From VGJW01 sp035285595 (GTDB lineage: Bacteria; Cyanobacteriota; Sericytochromatia; S15B-MN24; VGJW01), in the NCBI GenBank assembly GCA_035285595.1, contig JAYKGV010000003.1, positions 1-64,000 on the forward strand: a stretch of 64,000 nucleotides of DNA. Reading direction: 5' to 3'. The translations under genes and the position numbers were made by a program. Numbering within the stretch: position 1 is the first letter of the stretch; each line of letters opens with the position of its first letter. The notes beneath the pieces were generated by a model, which saw nothing but the letters and a program-made list of their open reading frames with translations, searched no databases and had not been told where the DNA came from. Of this stretch, positions 26,278 to 34,697 are shown one piece after another.

Positions 26278-28924
26278 ACAGCGCCTGTTGCGCGGTCCGA
26301 ACCTCTATAGCTCCCGCTCGGCGCTTTACCTCCACGTCGACTTGCAAGAGCTGCACGATCGTCCTTCCACGGCTGTTCCGGGATTCACCGACCGTCTCGT
26401 GCAGCTGCTGCCCGGTCTGGCGGATCATCGTTGTTCTCGTGGTTACCGGGGTGGTTTCGTGGCTCGGCTGCGTGAGGGAACGTACATGGCCCACATCCTC
26501 GAGCACGTGATCATCGAGTTGCAGTGCATGGCGGGTACCGAGGTCGGATTCGGGCGTGCGCGGGAGATGAGGGGCGAGCCGGCGGGTCATTACCGGATTG
26601 TGACCAGCTATCTGCTCGAGCGGGTCGTGACAGAGGCCGTACCGGTCGCGGTTCGCATCGTCGAAACGCTCTTCCGGGGTGAAGTCCCTGAGATCGGTCG
26701 GGACCTCGAGGAACTGCGTTACTGGGCTCGGCGTCACGCCCTCGGGCCCAGTACGGCCGCTATCGTGGAAGCGGCACGGCGCCGAGGGATCCCTGCCTTC
26801 CGCGTGACGGACGACGCCTCGCTCTTTCAGTTGGGTACCGGACGTTGGCAGAGGCGTATCCAAGCTGCGCTCACGAGTGAAACCAGCCACATCGCTGTCG
26901 AGATAGCCTCGGACAAAGACCTGACGAATGCCCTGTTGCGTGAGGCTGGTCTTCCTGTTCCTCGCGGCGAGGCCGTGACGCGCCTCGAAGATGCTCGGCG
27001 GCTCTTGCGTCGTCTTGGACGAGTGGCTGTCAAGCCCCATTATGGAAATCAAGGCAAAGGAGTCACGGTCGGTGTCACGACGCCGGAAGCCCTTGAGGCG
27101 GCCTTCCGGCTCGCTCGGGAGCACGGCCGAAGCGTGCTGGTCGAACAGTCCGTCGAAGGGCGTGACCATCGGGTGCTCGTGGTCGGCAACCGGGTGGTGG
27201 CGGTGGCGCGTCGCGACCCGGCCCATGTGGTCGGGGACGGGGTGCGTGCCATCCGGGAGCTTTGTGAGGAAGCGAATCGGGATCCGCGGCGCGGAACAGG
27301 TCACCTCAAGCCTCTCACCAAGCTCAAGCTGGATGCGAATGCCCTCGAGGTCCTCGCGAGCCAGAGCCTAGGGCCCGACGATGTGCCCGCGAGTGGCCGC
27401 ATCGTCTGGCTCAGGACCAATGCGAACTTGTCGACAGGTGGGACAGCCGTCGACCTGACGGACGAGATTCATCCTGAGAATGCCCTCATGGCGGTTCGTG
27501 CGGCACGGAAGGTCGGGCTGGATGTCGCGGGCATCGACATGGTGGTGCGCGATATTTCTCGCCCTCTCTACGAACAGGACGGAGCCATCATCGAGGTCAA
27601 TGCCGCTCCTGGCATCCGGATGCACCAGTCTCCGTCCGAGGGCGAGCCCCATGATGTGGGGGCAGCCATCGTGGAGATGCTTTTCCCCTCGGGGCGGCCC
27701 ACCCAGGTCCCCATCATTTCAGTCACCGGTACCAACGGCAAAACGACCACAACCTTGCTCGTTGCTCACGTGCTGCGGCATGCAGGCCGACGCACGGGGA
27801 CGACGACGACCGAGGGCATCTATCTCGATGGTCGCCGCATTCAGCGCGGCGATTGCACCGGTTACTGGTCGGCCCGAACCGTGCTTTCCGATCCCACCGT
27901 CGAGGTGGCCGTTCTCGAGACGGCCCGCGGAGGACTGTTCAAGCGCGGGCTGGCCTTCGATTGGTGCGACACGGGCATCGTGTTGAATGTCCGGGACGAT
28001 CATCTTGGTCAACACGGGGTGAATACCCTCGAGGATCTGGCCGCCATCAAGGGCATCGTCGCGCGCAGGACCCGCGGTCATCTCGTGCTCAACGCCCAGG
28101 ACGCCCATTGCGTGCGGATGGCGGACGAACTCGAGCCCGGGACGAAGGTGACGTGGTTTTCCATGGACGATGACGTGCCGCTGGTGCGGGCTCACATGGC
28201 CCAGGGTGGCGTGGCCGTGACCTTGCGCAAGGGAATGGTGATGGTGGCCTATGGCGAGCATCGCTTGCCCCTCGTGGAGGTCGAGCGCCTTCCCGTTACT
28301 TTGCGGGGCAAGGCACGTCACAACATCGAGAATGTTCTTGCGGCGGTGGCCGCGCTGATTCATCAAGGCCTCTCCCATGAGCAGATCGTCGAGGGCCTCG
28401 TCGGGTTCCACAGCACGTTCGAAACCAACCCCGGACGACTCAATCTTGTTCGAGTACGTGATTTCACCGTGCTGGTCGACTATGCCCACAACCCGGACTC
28501 CTATCGAGCCATCATCGATACGGTGCGGCAACTGGATGCGGCACGCCTCATCGGTGTGATCACGGCACCGGGGGATCGGCTTCCCGAGAAGTTGCGCGAG
28601 GTGGGTGAGCTTGCCGCCGCAGGTTTCGATTGGCTTGTCGTCCGGGATATGTCTGACTTGAGGGGCACGGCTCCAGGCTACGTGGCCTCCGTCATTGCCG
28701 ACGGTGTGCGTGCCGCTGGCTTTCCCGAGGAGCGGCTTACGGTCATCGCTGACGAGACGGCCTCGATCAAGCATGCGTTGGCCATGGCCGAGGCAGGCGA
28801 TCTCGTGGTCATTGGCTGCGCGGATACCCAGGAAGCGTTGGAAGCGGTTTTCCGGGAGGCCGAGGACGCCGGTCGTGGTCAGGCGTGGTCCGTCAGCCTG
28901 GGTACCGGGCCGCTTCATCCCTGA
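26258..28924 (+). CDS. cphA: cyanophycin synthetase
   Basis: Polymerises Asp and Arg into cyanophycin using ATP. The start is set at a TTG (26258) with GGAGG five bases before; it gives LPIKVIEQRLLRGPNLYSSR, matching the family N-terminus, and 888 residues in total, normal for CphA. Domains: N-terminal domain (1-160), ATP-grasp (about 215-480; PHYGNQGKGVTVGV, IIEVNAAPGIRMHQSPSEG) and Mur-ligase-like C-terminal half (P-loop GTNGKTTTT at about 490, VETARGGL-type strand and DYAHNPDSY). The ATP-grasp binds the first substrate, the Mur part the second. Together with cphB this gives a nitrogen, carbon and energy reserve. Confidence 0.96.
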   Translation: MPIKVIEQRLLRGPNLYSSRSALYLHVDLQELHDRPSTAVPGFTDRLVQLLPGLADHRCSRGYRGGFVARLREGTYMAHILEHVIIELQCMAGTEVGFGRAREMRGEPAGHYRIVTSYLLERVVTEAVPVAVRIVETLFRGEVPEIGRDLEELRYWARRHALGPSTAAIVEAARRRGIPAFRVTDDASLFQLGTGRWQRRIQAALTSETSHIAVEIASDKDLTNALLREAGLPVPRGEAVTRLEDARRLLRRLGRVAVKPHYGNQGKGVTVGVTTPEALEAAFRLAREHGRSVLVEQSVEGRDHRVLVVGNRVVAVARRDPAHVVGDGVRAIRELCEEANRDPRRGTGHLKPLTKLKLDANALEVLASQSLGPDDVPASGRIVWLRTNANLSTGGTAVDLTDEIHPENALMAVRAARKVGLDVAGIDMVVRDISRPLYEQDGAIIEVNAAPGIRMHQSPSEGEPHDVGAAIVEMLFPSGRPTQVPIISVTGTNGKTTTTLLVAHVLRHAGRRTGTTTTEGIYLDGRRIQRGDCTGYWSARTVLSDPTVEVAVLETARGGLFKRGLAFDWCDTGIVLNVRDDHLGQHGVNTLEDLAAIKGIVARRTRGHLVLNAQDAHCVRMADELEPGTKVTWFSMDDDVPLVRAHMAQGGVAVTLRKGMVMVAYGEHRLPLVEVERLPVTLRGKARHNIENVLAAVAALIHQGLSHEQIVEGLVGFHSTFETNPGRLNLVRVRDFTVLVDYAHNPDSYRAIIDTVRQLDAARLIGVITAPGDRLPEKLREVGELAAAGFDWLVVRDMSDLRGTAPGYVASVIADGVRAAGFPEERLTVIADETASIKHALAMAEAGDLVVIGCADTQEALEAVFREAEDAGRGQAWSVSLGTGPLHP

Positions 28925-28930
28925 GGGGCG

Positions 28931-28939
28931 TGCTACCAT
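28931..28939 (+). promoter_or_regulatory. extended -10 promoter for tdh-kbl
   Basis: TGCTACCAT, an extended -10, lies just after the cphA stop. The predicted start near 28945 would place the hairpin at 28961-28978 inside the tdh leader. Confidence 0.4.
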
Positions 28940-28960
28940 GCGGTGTGGGCTTGCATCCCC

Positions 28961-28982
28961 CCGCGCGATGAGGCGCGGTTTT
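28961..28982 (+). terminator. intrinsic terminator after cphA, possibly an attenuator for tdh
   Basis: CCGCGC (28961-28966), a 6-nt loop and GCGCGG (28973-28978) followed by TTTT. The stem is short but all G-C. It would end cphBA transcripts. Because it sits between a promoter-like element and the tdh ATG, it might also work as a leader attenuator. Confidence 0.5.
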
Positions 28983-28999
28983 CGTCCTCCAGGTGCTCG

Positions 29000-30088
29000 A
29001 TGACGGCGACGACTTTCCCTATGTCTGTCTCTACTTTACCGGCCTCGCTGCCCCGCACGATGCGGGCAGTCGTCAAGGCTGCCGCTGCTCCGGGCGCAGA
29101 GCTACGGCAGGTCGAGATTCCGGAACCCGGTCCGCGTGACATCCTGATCAAGGTTCAGGCGACGACGGTCTGTGGAACGGATCTGCATATTTACGACTGG
29201 GACCCGTGGGCCCAGGAACGGACGCGACCGCCCCTCATCGCCGGGCACGAATGCTCTGGCGAGGTTGTCGCCGTGGGGGCTGAAGTCGTGGATCTGGTAC
29301 CGGGTGACCGGGTCGCGGTCGAGACGCATGTGGTTTGCGGGACGTGCCTTGCGTGTCGCGAAGGCAATGCCCATGTCTGCCGCCGCACCCTTATCCTGGG
29401 GGTCGATACGGCGGGAAGCTACGCCGAGTATGTCCGCTTGCCCGCCGCCAATGCCATCAAGGTTCCGGAGATGATGGAGCCGGTCGTGGCCTCGCTGCTC
29501 GAGCCCTTCGGCAATGCGGTACATACGGTGTTGGCAGGCCCCGTGGCCGGGCGCACGGTGCTTGTCATGGGTTGCGGCCCCATTGGCATCATGGCGTGCG
29601 CCGTCGCGGCCGCCGCGGGTGCGGCTGCCGTTTTTGCCGTGGATATCAATCCCTACCGTCTGGACTTTGCGCGCCAGATGGGGGCCACCCGTGTCATCCT
29701 GTCCACCGAAGAGGATCCGGTGGCCGCTATCCGTAAGGCGACGGGTGGCGAAGGCGCCGAGGTGGTCTGCGAGATGTCCGGCCATCCCGTGGCCATCCGT
29801 CAGGCTTTCGAAGCCTTGGCCTATGCCGGTCGCTACTCGATGCTGGGTCTGCCGAGTCGCCCTGTCGAGCTGGACTTGGCCAACGGCATCGTCTTCAAGG
29901 GGGCTACGGTCCAAGGCATTGCGGGCCGAAGATTGTACGAGACGTGGAGCAGGGCCATGGGGCTCGTGGCCAGCGGACGCGTGGATCTCGCGAGGCTCGT
30001 GACCCATCGCCTCCCGCTAGATGCTTTCGACGAGGCCATGTCCCTGATGCGCTCGGGGGCATGCGGCAAGGTTGCCCTGCTGCCCTGA
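29000..30088 (+). CDS. tdh: L-threonine 3-dehydrogenase
   Basis: Zinc- and NAD-dependent enzyme oxidising threonine to 2-amino-3-ketobutyrate. 362 residues from the ATG at 29000; a later ATG at 29060 (MRAVVKAAAAPG) would match the typical N-terminus more closely, so the start is uncertain. The medium-chain dehydrogenase marks are the catalytic zinc region TTVCGTDLHIYDWDPWAQ, GHECSGEVVAVG, structural-zinc cysteines in VVCGTCLACREGNAHVC, and nucleotide-binding VLVMGCGPIGIMAC. The DWDxWA signature separates Tdh from other alcohol dehydrogenases. The next gene, kbl, is 22 bp away, the classical threonine-degradation pair. Confidence 0.94.
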   Translation: MTATTFPMSVSTLPASLPRTMRAVVKAAAAPGAELRQVEIPEPGPRDILIKVQATTVCGTDLHIYDWDPWAQERTRPPLIAGHECSGEVVAVGAEVVDLVPGDRVAVETHVVCGTCLACREGNAHVCRRTLILGVDTAGSYAEYVRLPAANAIKVPEMMEPVVASLLEPFGNAVHTVLAGPVAGRTVLVMGCGPIGIMACAVAAAAGAAAVFAVDINPYRLDFARQMGATRVILSTEEDPVAAIRKATGGEGAEVVCEMSGHPVAIRQAFEALAYAGRYSMLGLPSRPVELDLANGIVFKGATVQGIAGRRLYETWSRAMGLVASGRVDLARLVTHRLPLDAFDEAMSLMRSGACGKVALLP

Positions 30089-30110
30089 GGGAATGTCCCG
30101 GAGGTTTGTC

Positions 30111-31310
30111 ATGACCCAGCCCCTGCAGTTTCTCGAGGACGAAAAAGCCGAGCTCGTCGCCCAGGGGGCCTTTCGCATGGCAAGGGTGCTGGACGAGGCT
30201 CAGGAACCTGTTTGCCGCGTGGACGGTCGCACCGTCATCAACCTTTCGAGCAACAATTACCTGGCCCTCGCCAACCATCCGCGGTTGCGGGCGGCTGCGA
30301 TTCGGGCGGTCGAAGAGTTCGGTGCGGGGTCGGCCTCAGTGCGTACCATCGCGGGCACCATGGCGGCGCATGTCGAGCTTGAGAATTACCTCGCGGACTT
30401 CAAGCACACCGAGGCCGCGGTGGTCTTCCAGAGCGGTTTCACCTCGAACGCGGGCACCGTCGGGGCGATTCTCGGCAAAGAAGACGTGATTGTCTCGGAT
30501 GCCTTGAACCATGCCAGCATCATCGATGGTTGCCGCCTCTCCCGGGCTACCATCAAAGTTTACCGACATGCCGACGTGGCCGACTTGCGTCGGGTCCTGG
30601 ATGAAGTCAAGGGGCATTACCGGCGAACACTCGTGGTGACGGACGGTGTCTTTTCGATGGACGGCGACGTGGCGCCCTTGCCTGACATCGTTGAGGCCGC
30701 CGAGGCTCACGGGGCCATCATCATGGTCGATGACGCGCATGCGTCGGGCGTGCTGGGCAAGCAAGGGCGGGGAACCGTCGATCATTTCGGCCTGCATGGT
30801 CGCGTGCATATCCAGGTCGGAACCCTCTCGAAGGCCATCGGAGTTCTGGGCGGCTACGTCGCGGGTCCACGGGTCTTGATCGAGATGCTGCACCAGAGGG
30901 GGCGTCCCTTCCTCTTCAGCACCTCCCATCCGCCTGCGGTGACGGCGGCTGTGCGCGAGGCGTTCCGGTTGCTGGAGGAGGACGACGGTCTCCTGACCCG
31001 GCTCTGGGACAACACCCGGTTCTTCAAGGAGGGCCTTCGAGCCCTCGGCTTTGACCTCGGGGCCTCGACCACGCCCATCACCCCGGTGATCGTCGGGGAC
31101 ACGCGCCTAGCCATGCGCCTTTCGGATCGTCTATTCGAAGAGGGTGTGTTCTGCGTGGGTATCGGCTTTCCGACGGTGCCCCGCGGAGCGGAGCGGGTCC
31201 GGGGGATCGTCACGGCCGGTCACACGCGAGAGGAGCTGCAGCGCGCCATCGACGCGTTCGCCCGGGTGGGTTCCGAACTGGGTATCTTGCCTGCCGTCAC
31301 GGCTTCCTGA
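30111..31310 (+). CDS. kbl: glycine C-acetyltransferase (2-amino-3-ketobutyrate CoA ligase)
   Basis: PLP enzyme cleaving 2-amino-3-ketobutyrate with CoA to glycine and acetyl-CoA. 399 residues from the ATG at 30111, which has GGAGG eight bases upstream. Alpha-oxoamine synthase signatures are clear: INLSSNNYLALANHP, GSASVRTIAGT, DDAHASGVLG and the PLP-lysine motif VGTLSKAIGVLGGYVAG. It acts directly after Tdh, so the pair degrades threonine to glycine. It could supply glycine and acetyl-CoA to the TCA enzymes encoded elsewhere in the window. Confidence 0.95.
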   Translation: MTQPLQFLEDEKAELVAQGAFRMARVLDEAQEPVCRVDGRTVINLSSNNYLALANHPRLRAAAIRAVEEFGAGSASVRTIAGTMAAHVELENYLADFKHTEAAVVFQSGFTSNAGTVGAILGKEDVIVSDALNHASIIDGCRLSRATIKVYRHADVADLRRVLDEVKGHYRRTLVVTDGVFSMDGDVAPLPDIVEAAEAHGAIIMVDDAHASGVLGKQGRGTVDHFGLHGRVHIQVGTLSKAIGVLGGYVAGPRVLIEMLHQRGRPFLFSTSHPPAVTAAVREAFRLLEEDDGLLTRLWDNTRFFKEGLRALGFDLGASTTPITPVIVGDTRLAMRLSDRLFEEGVFCVGIGFPTVPRGAERVRGIVTAGHTREELQRAIDAFARVGSELGILPAVTAS

Positions 31311-31414
31311 CGCATGCCCTGACACTCTTCTCCTGCCCTCGTGATGGGAGCGCGACGGTCCTTCTGGTGCCATTGTCCTGGGTTCCCGCGGCGGGGAACG
31401 ACAAGGAGGGCAAG

Positions 31415-32506
31415 ATGCCACAAGTCGTACAGGTCTGGGGTGACGATCCCTTGGTGCGCCAAGGCAGGACCTTGCGCAAGGTCAGGGTACGGGCAGGGTT
31501 GACGCTGCGGGAGCTGGCCGGACGCATCGGCTTGAGCCACACCTCCCTGCTGCAGTATGAACATGGGCGCGCTCAACCTTCGGGTCGGACGTTGCTTGCC
31601 CTCGCGCAGGAGGTCGGAGTCTCCCCCGAGGCGCTTGGCCGGCCTGTTCACGAAAGGCTTCGCACGCCGGAGTGGCCGCGGGGAGTGGTGCTCGGGCCAC
31701 GTCAGGCGAGCCGGTTGGCCGTGAGGATCACTGATGCCGTGGATCGGGCGGAGGGAGTCGAGGCCTTGGGGACCATTCGCCTCCAGCCGATGCATCTCGA
31801 GGCCGGTTTGGCGGGTCCCATCCGCAGCGGGGAGGAGGCCGAGCAACGGGCCGACAGGTTGCGTGTGCTGTGGGGGCAGGGGATGCATCCTTGGCGAGAT
31901 CTCGGCTCCGAGATGGTCCGCAGGGGGTGGGTGCTCTTGCACGTCCCGCTCCCATTGGCCGCTCCTTTGGCTCGAAAGCCCGTACTAGTCGGCTCGCGAC
32001 TCGTGGCTGTGCTCGCGACCGAACCTGATGCCAGCCGTGACCAATTGGCCCTGGCAGAGATTCTCGGATGGCATCTGGTCGGTGCGGAAGAACAGGATCC
32101 CCGCTGGGTGCGACGCTTTGCCCGTGCCCTGCTCGTCCCTCGCCTCGCTGCCGAAGCGATGCCCGGGCGCGGACGACAGCGCATGGACCTGCGGGAACTG
32201 CTGTTGCTCAAGACGCTGCATGGCTTGTCGATGAGTGCCTGGCTCGATCGCCTGGGAGAATTGGAACTGTTGTCGATGGAAAGCTGTTCGGACCTGGCGG
32301 CTGAGATGCATGATCGAGGCTGGATGGAGGACGAGCCCATCCGTGAAGGGGCTTGGCCCGACCCTGCGGAGGCCGCAGTGCTGTACGCCCTGAACGAGGG
32401 GAGGATCGCCCCGTCGCAGGCTGCTGCCCTGCTGGGGGAGAGCCAACTCGCGTTCTTGGCCCGTGCCCGTGGGGAGGCACCCCGGGGACGCCCCCGGCTT
32501 CATTGA
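31415..32506 (+). CDS. XRE-family regulator with degenerate ImmA/IrrE domain
   Basis: 363 residues from an ATG with an excellent AAGGAGGG. The N-terminal helix-turn-helix (about 12-65) reads LRKVRVRAGLTLRELAGRIG then LSHTSLLQYEHG. The middle and C-terminal parts follow the layout of XRE-IrrE proteins, in which a HExxH metallopeptidase cleaves a repressor. Here the equivalent segment is LALAEILGWHLVG, followed by DPRWVRRFARALLVPRL, so Glu-x-x-His geometry is lost and the protein is probably not a protease. It may sense DNA damage, phage or stress by binding only. It converges on the M48 gene at the end of the ubiquitin-like operon with a 7-bp overlap. Confidence 0.75.
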   Translation: MPQVVQVWGDDPLVRQGRTLRKVRVRAGLTLRELAGRIGLSHTSLLQYEHGRAQPSGRTLLALAQEVGVSPEALGRPVHERLRTPEWPRGVVLGPRQASRLAVRITDAVDRAEGVEALGTIRLQPMHLEAGLAGPIRSGEEAEQRADRLRVLWGQGMHPWRDLGSEMVRRGWVLLHVPLPLAAPLARKPVLVGSRLVAVLATEPDASRDQLALAEILGWHLVGAEEQDPRWVRRFARALLVPRLAAEAMPGRGRQRMDLRELLLLKTLHGLSMSAWLDRLGELELLSMESCSDLAAEMHDRGWMEDEPIREGAWPDPAEAAVLYALNEGRIAPSQAAALLGESQLAFLARARGEAPRGRPRLH

Positions 32507-33339
32507 GCCGGGGAAGGGAATTTCATGTTGAGCCACGGTCGGGGCAAGGCCAACGGCCGCCATGGCCCCGATTGACGCTTCATCTCTGCCTCCATCCAGG
32601 CAAGCCGTGCCTCGACGTCAGGATGGTCGCTCAGGAAGTCGGGTAGGCGAGGTTGTCCTGACTCTCGCTCCACGGCCTGCATGGTCCGGAATACCCGGAC
32701 CATGCCCGAGGGATCCAATTGTGCCCGCACCATCAGGGCAAATCCTTCCCGATCGGCCTCCTCCTCAGCGGCTCGGTCGTGATGCAGCGCCGTCAGTCCC
32801 GCGGCTCCGGACCAAAGCCCGCCGGGATCTCCGCCGGTCAGCAGCAGCAGCAAAAGGTTCAAACCGGCCTGCTGACCCATGCGCTGCACGCCGTGCCGCC
32901 TGCGGACGTGGACGATCTCATGTGCCAGGACACCCGCCAACTCTTCAGGTGACTCACACCGCTGCAGCATGCCCTGCGTGACGACCATGGCGCCACCGGG
33001 AAGGGCCATGGCATTCACTTGCGGGTCTTCCGCCGCAATCGTGACGCGGTAGGACCAAGTGGCGTCCTCGCCGATCAGGCGTTCCACGATGGCCTGGGCC
33101 ATGGCGACACGGATGCCTGACTTTTCAGCTTTTCCAGCCACCACCGAGGACAGGGCGGAGTCACCCAGCCTGCGTTCCCATTCGGGTGGGATCCAACGGA
33201 CTGCAAGGCGACCGGCTCGGGGCAGTCCCCAGAACACCAGCCCAGCCAACACGGACAGTAGGCCGAGCAGCAGGCCTGCCACCATCCAGTCCCCGCGGTC
33301 CCGGAAGAGCATCGGTCCTGCATGGTCCTGATATTTCAT
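32500..33339 (-). CDS. M48-family membrane metallopeptidase (Oma1/BepA-like)
   Basis: 279 residues from the ATG at 33339 (CAGGA upstream). One N-terminal membrane segment (about 18-38, GDWMVAGLLLGLLSVLAGLVF), then an M48 domain with zinc ligands His140 and His144 and catalytic Glu141 (VLAHEIVHVRRRHG) and third ligand Glu192 (EEEADREGF, ExxxD). The short length with one anchor is closer to Oma1/LoiP-type quality-control peptidases than to HtpX. It ends the ubiquitin-like operon, 87 bp after the previous gene, and could degrade membrane proteins handled by that system, though it might also have its own promoter. Confidence 0.88.
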   Translation of the reverse strand: MKYQDHAGPMLFRDRGDWMVAGLLLGLLSVLAGLVFWGLPRAGRLAVRWIPPEWERRLGDSALSSVVAGKAEKSGIRVAMAQAIVERLIGEDATWSYRVTIAAEDPQVNAMALPGGAMVVTQGMLQRCESPEELAGVLAHEIVHVRRRHGVQRMGQQAGLNLLLLLLTGGDPGGLWSGAAGLTALHHDRAAEEEADREGFALMVRAQLDPSGMVRVFRTMQAVERESGQPRLPDFLSDHPDVEARLAWMEAEMKRQSGPWRPLALPRPWLNMKFPSPAQ

Positions 33340-33426
33340 GTGATTTCCTGGTCTCCGAGGTGGTCTCCCCCGGAGGACCATCCCACCAAGGCATCATGCC
33401 GTGCTCCCGGCTTGTCGGGAAGAGCT

Positions 33427-34377
33427 TCAGCGCAGGCGGTCCCGCGCCGATGGCCCGGGATCCTCCAACAAATCCGTCCCGAAGTGTCCTCCTTGCTGAC
33501 GGAAGGTTTCCCCGATGTCACGCAGGATCCGGTCGGCCTCGCGCATGGTGTCGACCGAGAGGCGGGGAGAGGTCAAGGTCACGCCGCGGCGCTCCAGGCT
33601 ATCAAACACGTCCGCGAGCAGTTGCCGACACTCCTGACCTTGGTAACCCTCTGTCACATCAAAGGCCAGCAGGCCCTCGGGCGTGATGCGCCACACCACC
33701 CGGCGCCGCGGGTCTCTTCGCGTGGCCGAGATCCTGAGGTCCTCCCCGAAGACTTCGTCTCGGATGATGGTGTAGCCGGAGGCTTCCAAGGCCTCACGCA
33801 GCATCCGTCCGAGGTGGCGGTGGCGAGCTGCGGCCAGGGCTTCAAGCCCTGCTTTTCGTTCATCGTCCATCTGTGTGACCCATGCTTCAAGGTCTGGGAG
33901 AGCCGGCAGGGCACCGAACGGCCCGGTCAACCGAGCGTCAACTCCCTGCGCTTCGGGCCTCAGCAATCGTTCACCCTCTTGCTGCCAACGAGACAGAGCG
34001 GGGTCAGGCACAGCTCCTGAAAGCGCCTGCGCCCGCTCGAGCACCTGCAGGTGAGCGAGTGCCCTTATGGCCAATTCCCGTTCTGCAGCCCGATCCGAGA
34101 ATCTTGAGGCCAGGACTTGATCTTGATGTTCGAGCTCTCGTTGCCAGGCTGATTCGGCTCTCGCGATCGCGGCCTTGCCGAACTCCAGCAACACCTCGCC
34201 CGCCTTGCCGATGTCAGCTCCGGCCTTGGCCGCCCCTGCCACAGCCGTTCCGGCAACGTGGGCCAGGACGGCCGCGATCCGCATGCCTCCCTGAAAGGCC
34301 ATCTCGCCAGCTGCCACGCCTACGCTCCCGACCGGTAAGACCAGCGCGTTGACGACCAGATCTCCCTCCGCACTCAC
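33427..34377 (-). CDS. protein with DUF2997-like C-terminal domain
   Basis: 316 residues from a GTG that overlaps the stop of the coiled-coil gene (GTGA); longer frames upstream are in a different coding sequence. Residues 1-75 are Ala/Gly/Val-rich and may lie along a membrane; 76-200 are helical and charged. Residues 195-270 form a small alpha/beta unit: SGYTIIRDEVFGEDLRISATR, RRVVWRITPEGLLAFDVTEG and YQGQECRQLLADVFDSL, with a conserved-looking G244xxG247xxC250. That pattern (xITPxG...GxxGxxC, then a helix) resembles DUF2997, a small domain of unknown role often encoded beside DUF1257/Ycf35 and AAA proteins. A substrate or adaptor role in the operon is inference. Confidence 0.65.
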   Translation of the reverse strand: MSAEGDLVVNALVLPVGSVGVAAGEMAFQGGMRIAAVLAHVAGTAVAGAAKAGADIGKAGEVLLEFGKAAIARAESAWQRELEHQDQVLASRFSDRAAERELAIRALAHLQVLERAQALSGAVPDPALSRWQQEGERLLRPEAQGVDARLTGPFGALPALPDLEAWVTQMDDERKAGLEALAAARHRHLGRMLREALEASGYTIIRDEVFGEDLRISATRRDPRRRVVWRITPEGLLAFDVTEGYQGQECRQLLADVFDSLERRGVTLTSPRLSVDTMREADRILRDIGETFRQQGGHFGTDLLEDPGPSARDRLR

Positions 34378-34682
34378 AACGCATCCCTTTCTCCGCCCGG
34401 CCGGATGCCTTGCTGTTCCTGCAGGGCGCGAACCTGCTCTTCGAGTTCGGCCACGCGGGCCTTGAGCGCCTTTTCCCGCCCCTGCACGGCCAGTAACTCG
34501 GCTTGATAGTCGGCGATCAGGCGTTCGGCATGAAGCAGGCGTTCCCGAAGATCCACGGTGTCTTCCCGAGAGTCGGGCACCGGATCCGGGACAATCTCTC
34601 GTGTGGGAGTCGGCGGTTTGATCCATTGCCCCGTGTTGACGTCGCGAATGGAGCGAATGACCGACTCGGGAGGTTCGCGCAT
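34374..34682 (-). CDS. small coiled-coil protein
   Basis: 102 residues, unrecognised. Residues 1-45 are Pro-rich and polar (PPTPTREIVPDPVPDSRE), 46-92 form a clear coiled coil (LRERLLHAERLIADYQAELL, ALKARVAELEEQVRALQEQQ). No membrane segment and no catalytic motif. It lies 15 bp after the JAMM gene and overlaps the DUF2997-like gene by 4 bases, so its product is made together with the conjugation enzymes. It is probably an oligomerisation or adaptor subunit. Confidence 0.7.
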   Translation of the reverse strand: MREPPESVIRSIRDVNTGQWIKPPTPTREIVPDPVPDSREDTVDLRERLLHAERLIADYQAELLAVQGREKALKARVAELEEQVRALQEQQGIRPGGERDAL

Positions 34683-34697
34683 GGGCTGGAGGATCCT

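Noticed and set aside
31415..32506. Active ImmA/IrrE metallopeptidase
   Set aside because: The equivalent of HExxH reads AEILGWHL; the zinc ligands are not present.
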